A DNA stretch of 32,814 nt from assembly GCA_021782545.1 (NCBI GenBank), contig JAJXUW010000011.1:1-32814 (forward strand), written 5' to 3'. Numbering within the stretch: position 1 is the stretch's first letter; every line of letters begins with the position of its first letter. This DNA is from Deltaproteobacteria bacterium (GTDB lineage Bacteria; Desulfobacterota; Desulfuromonadia; Geobacterales; Pseudopelobacteraceae). Position numbers and translations under genes: made by a program. Shown piece after piece: positions 8,308 to 13,719 of this stretch. Under the pieces are notes generated by a model that worked only from the letters and a program-made list of their open reading frames with translations, had not been told where the DNA came from and searched no databases.

Positions 8308-9645
8308 ATGACCGGCCTTCTGATTGAAACCGTCCTGCCCGGCTCGCCGGCGGAGCGGGCCGGACTCATGCCCGGCGAGCATCTGCTGGCCATTGACGGC
8401 CAACGCCTGCGGGACCTGATTGACTATACCTGGCTGGCCAGTGACGACGAGGCCGAACTGACAGTACGGGACCGGTCCGGCACGCAGCGGAACGTGTGGC
8501 TTGAGCCCGAGCCGGGCGAGCCGCTCGGCCTGACCTTTGCCCCACCCGAACCGAAACGGTGCGGCAACAACTGCCTCTTCTGCTTTGTGCACCAGCTGCC
8601 CAAGGGGCTGCGTCGGCCGCTGTACGTCAAGGATGAAGACTACCGGCTCTCGTTCCTGCAGGGAACCTACGTCACCCTGACAAACCTAAAGGGAACTGAG
8701 CTGCGCCGCATCATCGCGCAGCGCCTTTCCCCGCTCTACATCTCGGTGCATGCCACCGAGCCGCTGCTGAGGGAACAGCTGCTGGGCAGGTCCGGCATCC
8801 CGCCCATCCTTGAGCAGCTCACCCGGCTGGCCGAGGCACGTATTCAGATGCACACCCAGGTGGTACTCTGCCCCGGCCTCAATGATGGCCCCCACCTGGA
8901 ACAGACGGTCAGCGACCTGGCCGCCCTTTACCCGGCGGTGCAATCCCTGGCCGTAGTACCGGTGGGGCTCACCAGCCACCGCCAACGTCTGCCGCAGCTC
9001 ACGCCGATGGACCGTGCCTACGCCGCCGATTTTCTCGACCAGTGGCTGCCCCGCATGCGGGCGCTGAACAAACGTCTGGGTGAACCGTTCCTCCAGCTGG
9101 CCGATGAGTTCTTTCTCAAGGCTGGCCGGCCGTTCCCGGCGCTCAAGGAGTACGGTGACCTGCCCCAGTGGGAGAACGGGGTCGGCATGGTGCCCTGGTT
9201 CCAGCATCAGGCGGGTCGTGTTATCAAGCGAGCCAGGCCACTGGCGCGGCCCCTCACGGCAACGGTCGTCACCGGCTGTTCGGCAATCGGTTTTGTAAGT
9301 GAGTTTTTGCGCGAGGTGGCAAGCAGGACCGGGGCTGTACTCAACGCTATCGCCATTCCGAACCGGTTGTTCGGCGAACGTGTTACCGTAACCGGTCTGG
9401 TGGCTGGCAGAGATATCGTCGCTACGCTGCAAGGACAGACACTTGGTGAACTTGTGCTTGTCCCGGAGGTGATGCTAAAAGAGGGCGAGGGGCGCTTCCT
9501 GGACGATCTTACCACGCAGGAACTCAGCCAGGCCCTGCAGCTGCCGGTCGTCAATTTTGAGGGAACCCCAGCGGGGTTGTACAAGGCCCTTAAACACCTG
9601 ACAAAAAAGAGGGACGGTAGCGCTACCGTCCCTCCTCACGTTTAA
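8308..9645 (+). CDS. DUF512 protein: PDZ plus radical-SAM-like Fe-S domain
   Basis: 445 residues from the ATG at 8308, two bases after the previous stop, with AAGGG upstream. Residues 1-65 form a PDZ-like domain (PGSPAERAGLMPGEHLLAIDG). Next is a cysteine motif C85-x3-C89-x2-C92 (RCGNNCLFCFVHQLPKGLRR), which would hold a 4Fe-4S cluster as in radical SAM enzymes, and DYRLSFLQGTYVTLTNL. The C-terminal half is the DUF512 domain with VTGCSAIGFVSEFLREV and a GLVAGRDIV motif. The family is widespread in anaerobes; I know of no firmly established reaction. The last codons are inside a terminator stem that serves the opposite strand. It ends the mutL-miaA-hfq operon. Confidence 0.88.
   Translation: MTGLLIETVLPGSPAERAGLMPGEHLLAIDGQRLRDLIDYTWLASDDEAELTVRDRSGTQRNVWLEPEPGEPLGLTFAPPEPKRCGNNCLFCFVHQLPKGLRRPLYVKDEDYRLSFLQGTYVTLTNLKGTELRRIIAQRLSPLYISVHATEPLLREQLLGRSGIPPILEQLTRLAEARIQMHTQVVLCPGLNDGPHLEQTVSDLAALYPAVQSLAVVPVGLTSHRQRLPQLTPMDRAYAADFLDQWLPRMRALNKRLGEPFLQLADEFFLKAGRPFPALKEYGDLPQWENGVGMVPWFQHQAGRVIKRARPLARPLTATVVTGCSAIGFVSEFLREVASRTGAVLNAIAIPNRLFGERVTVTGLVAGRDIVATLQGQTLGELVLVPEVMLKEGEGRFLDDLTTQELSQALQLPVVNFEGTPAGLYKALKHLTKKRDGSATVPPHV
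9603..9634 (-). terminator. Terminator for ppiB, overlapping the DUF512 gene end
   Basis: Perfect 13-bp inverted repeat: GAGGGACGGTAGC (9609-9621) and GCTACCGTCCCTC (9622-9634). On the minus strand it is followed by six T (9608-9603), so it ends the cyclophilin transcript. On the plus strand there is no T run, but the hairpin may still protect or slow that transcript. It lies within the last codons of the DUF512 gene. Confidence 0.85.
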
Positions 9646-9663
9646 AGCTACGCAGTATCGTTC

Positions 9664-10179
9664 CTATTCGACGAGCTTTGCCGAGAGGATAGTGATCTGC
9701 TCCAGCGGCACGTCGCCGTGGCCGGCCTTGTTGCCGGTCTTGACCTGACGAATCTCATCCACCACCTCCAGGCCGTCTACCACCTGCCCGAAGACGCAGT
9801 AACCGAAATCTTCCTGACGCTTGCCCCGGTTGTCCAGAAAGGCGTTGTCCACGGTATTGATAAAAAACTGGGACGTGGCCGAGTCCACCAGGGCGGTACG
9901 GGCCATGGCCACGCTGCCCCGCAGGTTTTTCAGGCCGTTTTGGGCCTCATTCTTGATGGCGAACTTGGTCTTTTTGGGCTGCATCTCGGCATCCAGACCA
10001 CCGCCCTGGATCATGAAATCCTTGATCACCCGATGAAAGATCAGGCCGTCATAGTAGCCGTCCTTGACATAGCCCAGAAAGTTTTTGACCGTGATCGGTG
10101 CCTTTTCCTTGTTCAACTCCAGGGTGATGCTGCCCTTACTGGTTTCAAGCACCACCTGCGGCCTGTTTTCGTCTGCCAT
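9664..10179 (-). CDS. ppiB: Cyclophilin-type peptidyl-prolyl cis-trans isomerase
   Basis: 171 residues from the ATG at 10179, which is eight bases after AGGAGG; longer in-frame starts exist upstream (to 10227) but they include the SD itself. The fold is a cytoplasmic cyclophilin with no signal peptide: [26 protein letters not shown] and the active-site motif [13 protein letters not shown] with R50, F55 and Q58. Then come RGSVAMAR and [13 protein letters not shown], and the end [14 protein letters not shown]. It catalyses proline isomerisation during protein folding. It is a single-gene unit with its own terminator at 9603-9634 and is divergent from the DUF2201 gene. Confidence 0.95.
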   Translation of the reverse strand: MADENRPQVVLETSKGSITLELNKEKAPITVKNFLGYVKDGYYDGLIFHRVIKDFMIQGGGLDAEMQPKKTKFAIKNEAQNGLKNLRGSVAMARTALVDSATSQFFINTVDNAFLDNRGKRQEDFGYCVFGQVVDGLEVVDEIRQVKTGNKAGHGDVPLEQITILSAKLVE

Positions 10180-10228
10180 CTGCATCTCCTCCTGCCGAAA
10201 CCGGCTGATTCTACTGAAACTATGCAAA

Positions 10229-10237
10229 GCTATAGCA
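10229..10237 (-). promoter_or_regulatory. Possible extended -10 promoter element for ppiB
   Basis: Minus-strand TGCTATAGC gives an extended -10 (TG plus TATAGC), about 50 bases before the ppiB start. No good -35 is seen at the right distance, so support is modest. Confidence 0.3.
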
Positions 10238-10272
10238 CACTCCCCGGCGACACGCCACCTGATTTTGCCGCT

Positions 10273-10301
10273 TTGACAGCACCCAGGCTTTCAGTTACCC
10301 T
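10273..10301 (+). promoter_or_regulatory. Predicted sigma-70 promoter for the DUF2201/VWA gene
   Basis: TTGACA (10273-10278), a 17-base spacer, then TACCCT (10296-10301). The expected start of transcription, six to seven bases after the -10, falls on or beside the A of the ATG at 10308. With no SD visible, this suggests a leaderless mRNA. Confidence 0.5.
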
Positions 10302-10307
10302 TGCGCT

Positions 10308-11486
10308 ATGCTCCGTACCACCCTGGAAAATGCCATCGTTCGCCTGCTGAAGGCCCGCCCCTTTTACGGCCACCTGCTGCTCAACCTGCGCCGCGAACTG
10401 CTCGAAGGGAACACCACGGCGGCGGGGATAACCATCCGGGACGGCATCCCGGTGCTCACCGTGGCTGCCGATGCCTTCGGCTCCCTGCAGATGCTCCAAC
10501 AGGAGGCGCTGCTGGAACACCTGCTCAAACATCTGCTGCACCTGCACCCGCTGCGACGGAGGGAACGGAACCCCCACGACTGGGACGTGGCCTGCGACCT
10601 GGCCATCAACCACGGCATCGACAACCTGCCGCCCGGGGCACTCTATCCGGAAAACTACCAGCTTGAACCGGGGCTGGCCGCCGAGGAGTACTATGCCCTG
10701 CTCGTCCCGCCGTTCGACACCGGCAACCTGGAGGGGAGCGGCGTTGGCTCGGCCGAACAGGACCGTAGCGGCGCTGCGGGAAGCGGCATCGGTGATGCCC
10801 TGCGGGAGGCTGTCACCATCGATAGCCACGAGGCCTGGCAGGAGGCGGACGGCACGCCGCTGACCCTGGCGGAGGAGATGGTGCGCAGCCTGGTGCGGGA
10901 CGCCCTGCGGGGCAGCGACGGCGAGACCCCATCCGATATACGAGCACTCGTAGGAAACCTGCTACAACCGGCGCCGATCCCCTGGCGCCAGATCCTGCGG
11001 CAGTTTGTGGCAACCGCCGGCCGAACCGGCCGCAGCACCACCTGGATGCGGGAACACCGCCGCTTTGAGCACGGCACCCCCGGCATCCGAAAACGGCGCA
11101 AACTGAACCTGTTGGTGGGGATTGATGTCAGCGACTCCACCAATATCGTGGAGTTGCGCGAGGCGTTTGCCGCCGAGCTGGTCAACCTGGCCCGTGGCCG
11201 CGACTGCCAACTGACCGTGGTCTACGCCAACAGCCGTATCCAACGGGTGGAAAACTTCAGTAGCAGCGCTGTCGTCACCCAGCGCTACGACGGTGGCGGG
11301 TTCACCGACCTCCGGCCGGTGTTCGACTACGCCACGACCCTGCATCCGCTGCCGGCGGCGGTGATCTACCTGACCGACGGCATCGGCCCGGTTCCGGAGC
11401 GGATGGCGTTCCCCACCCTGTGGGTGCTGACCCGTGAAGGTGATAAGCCGGCCCCCTGGGGGGTAGAACTCAGGTTGACGGTATGA
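10308..11486 (+). CDS. DUF2201-family protein: putative metallopeptidase-like domain plus VWA-like domain
   Basis: 392 residues. The N-terminal half matches the DUF2201 (putative metallopeptidase) layout: a long helix with HLLKHLLHLHPLRRRERN (71-88) and WDVACDLAINHGID. In relatives the first motif reads HExxH; here residue 72 is leucine (HLLKH), so the catalytic glutamate is missing. A linker rich in glycine and serine (about 140-165) follows. The C-terminal domain is VWA-like, with a metal-ion-dependent adhesion motif D273-V-S275-D-S277, GGGFTDLRPVF and VIYLTDGIGP. Such proteins often work with a MoxR AAA+ ATPase, but none is adjacent here. No SD precedes the ATG and a promoter ends just upstream. 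The last 17 bases overlap the convergent MutY-like gene. Confidence 0.85.
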   Translation: MLRTTLENAIVRLLKARPFYGHLLLNLRRELLEGNTTAAGITIRDGIPVLTVAADAFGSLQMLQQEALLEHLLKHLLHLHPLRRRERNPHDWDVACDLAINHGIDNLPPGALYPENYQLEPGLAAEEYYALLVPPFDTGNLEGSGVGSAEQDRSGAAGSGIGDALREAVTIDSHEAWQEADGTPLTLAEEMVRSLVRDALRGSDGETPSDIRALVGNLLQPAPIPWRQILRQFVATAGRTGRSTTWMREHRRFEHGTPGIRKRRKLNLLVGIDVSDSTNIVELREAFAAELVNLARGRDCQLTVVYANSRIQRVENFSSSAVVTQRYDGGGFTDLRPVFDYATTLHPLPAAVIYLTDGIGPVPERMAFPTLWVLTREGDKPAPWGVELRLTV

Positions 11487-12426
11487 GATAGCAACTGCCC
11501 CGCCGCTTGAGAAAGCCCTCTGCCACCATCGCCTCCAAAATGGGTTGCAGACGATCAGCCTCAACCGCCAGCTGCTGCTGCAATGCACCAGCAGCCATGC
11601 CCTCCGCCCCCAACAGCAGACGCAACAACGCCCCGCGGATCTGACGGTCCGATCCCTCAAACCGACTCTGCACGGTATGGTGGCGGCTCCGGCGGCTGGG
11701 GTTAGGGAAGCGACGTTTCAAATCACTGCCGTAATCCATCAGGGCGTTGTACCAGTCTCGGGGATGCTCCCGGTCCAACGCCTGGCCGGCCAGCACCAGC
11801 AGTTCCGTATCCGGCACCTCGCGGCGGCCGGCACACAAGAGGTGCAGCAGTACGGCGCGGATATTGGTCTCCAGAAAGACCTCCGGCCGGTTGAAGGCAA
11901 AGGCGGCTATAGCACCGGCTGTGTACGGACCGATGCCGGGCAGTTGGCAGAGCAGCGCTGGATCATCCGGCAGCACGCCATCCCAGCGGGTAACCACCAT
12001 CTGGGCAGCACGCTGCAGGTTGAGCGCCCGCCGGTTGTAGCCCAGCCCCTGCCAGGCCGCCAGCAGTTCCGGCAGCGGCGCAGCTGCCAGGGCAGCCGGA
12101 TCGGGAAACTGCTGCAGAAAGGCGCAATACCTGGGAACCACACGGTCCACTTGGGTCTGCTGCAGCATCACCTCCGACACCAGTACCCACCACGGATCGC
12201 AGGTCCGTCGCCACGGCAGATCACGATACTGCTCCGCGGCATACTGCCGTACCAGCTGCCTGAGATCGACGACCACACCGGACGACATACCCTCACGGCC
12301 ATAGCGCGCCGTGAGGGCGGCCTCAGCTGCGGTATCCTGTCCCACCGGCCACAAGACCGCTCCCCGCTTGCAGTCTGGCACCATCTTTTGGTAGGCTGGT
12401 TTGGACATCTTCTTCTGCGAGGCCAT
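11470..12426 (-). CDS. MutY-like HhH-GPD DNA glycosylase without Fe-S cluster motif
   Basis: 318 residues from the ATG at 12426, which has AGAGGGG eight bases upstream. A later start at 12288 would remove 46 residues that have no obvious family match, so the N-terminus is uncertain. The core is a MutY-type adenine glycosylase: PWR, SEVMLQQTQVDRVVPRY with the catalytic glutamate E85, and the helix-hairpin-helix QLPGIGPYTAGA (161-171). At the place of the MutY catalytic aspartate it has ETNIR with E186, exactly 101 residues after E85, as between E37 and D138 in E. coli. The four cysteines of the MutY Fe-S loop are absent; the region reads GSDLKRRFPNPSRRSRHH. A winged-helix-like end replaces the NUDIX-like domain of MutY. 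This subfamily is sometimes mislabelled HesB. Substrate unknown. Confidence 0.82.
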   Translation of the reverse strand: MASQKKMSKPAYQKMVPDCKRGAVLWPVGQDTAAEAALTARYGREGMSSGVVVDLRQLVRQYAAEQYRDLPWRRTCDPWWVLVSEVMLQQTQVDRVVPRYCAFLQQFPDPAALAAAPLPELLAAWQGLGYNRRALNLQRAAQMVVTRWDGVLPDDPALLCQLPGIGPYTAGAIAAFAFNRPEVFLETNIRAVLLHLLCAGRREVPDTELLVLAGQALDREHPRDWYNALMDYGSDLKRRFPNPSRRSRHHTVQSRFEGSDRQIRGALLRLLLGAEGMAAGALQQQLAVEADRLQPILEAMVAEGFLKRRGSCYLIPST

Positions 12427-12427
12427 T

Positions 12428-12835
12428 ATGGACACCCCTCTGCACCCGATGACCGCCGATTCGGTCCGGGAACTGCTGGAAACCGCCGGAGCCGACGTGA
12501 TGGTCCGTTCCGGTCGCTCTGACAACTACGGCGCACCCCGCGAATTTTCCTTTGAAGTGAAAGGGATCTTCCCCAATGGCATGGCCCTGCATATCGTGGC
12601 CCGCCAGTTCAACTACCGCGACCCCTGGGAGGCGACAGGACGGGTCAACGACCAAGTTGACGTGTCACTTCTCAAGGGTGGCGAACTGACACCCCTTCCC
12701 AAGGGATTTCCGTTTTTTCAGGGTATTGACGAAGAAACCGGCATTGACGAACCGACGTTGCGGGAGCTTATCGCCTGTGTGCAGACGGTAAACCCCAAGC
12801 TGTACGACCTGCAACGGATTACCGGTGATCTATGA
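12428..12835 (+). CDS. Conserved-looking hypothetical protein, 135 residues
   Basis: The ATG at 12428 has GAGG five bases upstream. I do not recognise the family. The protein is acidic, soluble and has no transmembrane segment. It reads as a small alpha/beta domain: an N-terminal helix (TADSVRELLETAGADVMV), a strand-rich middle (REFSFEVKGIFPNGMALHIV, YRDPWEATGRVND) and a C-terminal helix (EPTLRELIACVQ). Codon use matches the neighbours, supporting a real gene. Its start codon and that of the divergent MutY-like gene are separated by one base. A shared bidirectional terminator follows. Confidence 0.75.
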   Translation: MDTPLHPMTADSVRELLETAGADVMVRSGRSDNYGAPREFSFEVKGIFPNGMALHIVARQFNYRDPWEATGRVNDQVDVSLLKGGELTPLPKGFPFFQGIDEETGIDEPTLRELIACVQTVNPKLYDLQRITGDL

Positions 12836-12866
12836 AAAACGGGGGCACCATCTACGGTGCCCCCGT
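12835..12866. terminator. Bidirectional terminator between the 135-residue gene and the small membrane gene
   Basis: 11-bp stem ACGGGGGCACC (12839-12849) with GGTGCCCCCGT (12856-12866), six-base loop. The minus strand has five T next to it (12839-12835), so it best ends the minus-strand membrane gene; the plus-strand side has only CTCT. Confidence 0.75.
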
Positions 12867-12896
12867 CTCTCCGATCATGCAACTGCTGCCCAACAG

Positions 12897-13112
12897 TCAC
12901 CGGTGCTTCTGACTGAACCCCTTAAAACTGGTCGCCGGTTCAGGAGATGCCGTCTTGCGCCGTGGGGGGGCGGTGAGCTCCCAGACCGCCTTGGAAAGCG
13001 ATTTTTCCACCGGCAGCAGCGTCAAGGCCAGCAGGAAGATCAGTAAAAATACCGCAAACACGCCAAGTATCATCGCCCCAGAGACCAGGAACACTTCAAC
13101 AATAACCGGCAT
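12897..13112 (-). CDS. Small single-pass membrane protein, function unknown
   Basis: 71 residues from the ATG at 13112, which follows an excellent SD (AAGGAGGAGG); a longer in-frame start at 13148 would lie upstream of that SD. Residues 4-33 are one long hydrophobic helix, starting VIVEVFLVSGAMILGVFAVF. A basic, Pro/Ser/Lys-rich cytoplasmic or periplasmic tail (PPRRKTASPEPATS) follows. I recognise no family; such small proteins often sit in larger membrane complexes or act as regulators. It lies between the terminator at 12835-12866 and the ileS-lspA unit and appears to be its own transcript, since lspA ends 123 bases upstream. Confidence 0.65.
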   Translation of the reverse strand: MPVIVEVFLVSGAMILGVFAVFLLIFLLALTLLPVEKSLSKAVWELTAPPRRKTASPEPATSFKGFSQKHR

Positions 13113-13235
13113 GGCCTCCTCCTTCCTACCGACAGACGACCGGATCATGACATTGACAGCACAGGCGCCTTTTATTTATGCATATACTAACACACCGTAG
13201 ACGACATTGCCACTACCAGCTGCTGACATAAAGCC

Positions 13236-13718
13236 TTACCGGCCTGCCGGCCGGCGCTCCTCGCGCAGCATGTCAAAGGCTACGAGGGCAACCCCCACAC
13301 AGATCAAGGAATCGGCCACATTGAAGGCCGGCCAGTGGTAGTTTTTCCAGTAAACATCCAGAAAATCGATCACTTCACCCAATCGGACCCGGTCAATCAG
13401 GTTGCCTACCGCCCCAGCAAAGACCATCGCCAGGGCAACCTGGGCGAGCCGTTGGTCATCACGCACTCTGCGCAGCGCCACCAGGATGGCCACAATCGCC
13501 ACCAGCGTTACCACCAGGAAAAAGGGGATACGCCATGCTGCGTCAGACAAGAAGCTGAAGGCGGCCCCCTTATTACGCAGATAGGTGATATTGAACAGGC
13601 CATCCAGGACCGGAATGGACCGATACAGGGTCATGGTGTTGTCAATGTACAGCTTGGAGGCCTGATCCGCAGCAAGTCCAAGCCCCACAATCGAACCGAA
13701 CAGCTTCCACCGTCCCAT
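13236..13718 (-). CDS. lspA: Lipoprotein signal peptidase (signal peptidase II)
   Basis: 160 residues from the ATG at 13718, one base after the ileS stop. LspA is the inner-membrane aspartyl protease that removes the signal peptide from lipid-modified prolipoproteins. Four transmembrane helices are visible, and the conserved blocks are all present: DQASK (18-22), LRNKGAAFSF (47-56), GAVGNLIDRVRLGEVIDFLD (102-121) and FNVADS (132-137). The catalytic aspartates should be D118 and D136. The ileS-lspA order is common in bacteria and the gene has no separate promoter. A GC-rich inverted repeat at the gene end (13239-13254) has no T run, so it is a doubtful terminator. Confidence 0.96.
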   Translation of the reverse strand: MGRWKLFGSIVGLGLAADQASKLYIDNTMTLYRSIPVLDGLFNITYLRNKGAAFSFLSDAAWRIPFFLVVTLVAIVAILVALRRVRDDQRLAQVALAMVFAGAVGNLIDRVRLGEVIDFLDVYWKNYHWPAFNVADSLICVGVALVAFDMLREERRPAGR

Positions 13719-13719
13719 C

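Noticed and set aside
11545-12522. Long open frame (325 codons) on the plus strand opposite the MutY-like gene
   Set aside because: It is antisense to conserved glycosylase motifs; composition is low-complexity and rich in Gln, His and Arg, typical of shadow frames.
13239-13254. CCGGCC-TGCC-GGCCGG inverted repeat at the lspA 3' end
   Set aside because: It is inside GC-rich coding sequence and has no T run; a weak or non-functional terminator at best.
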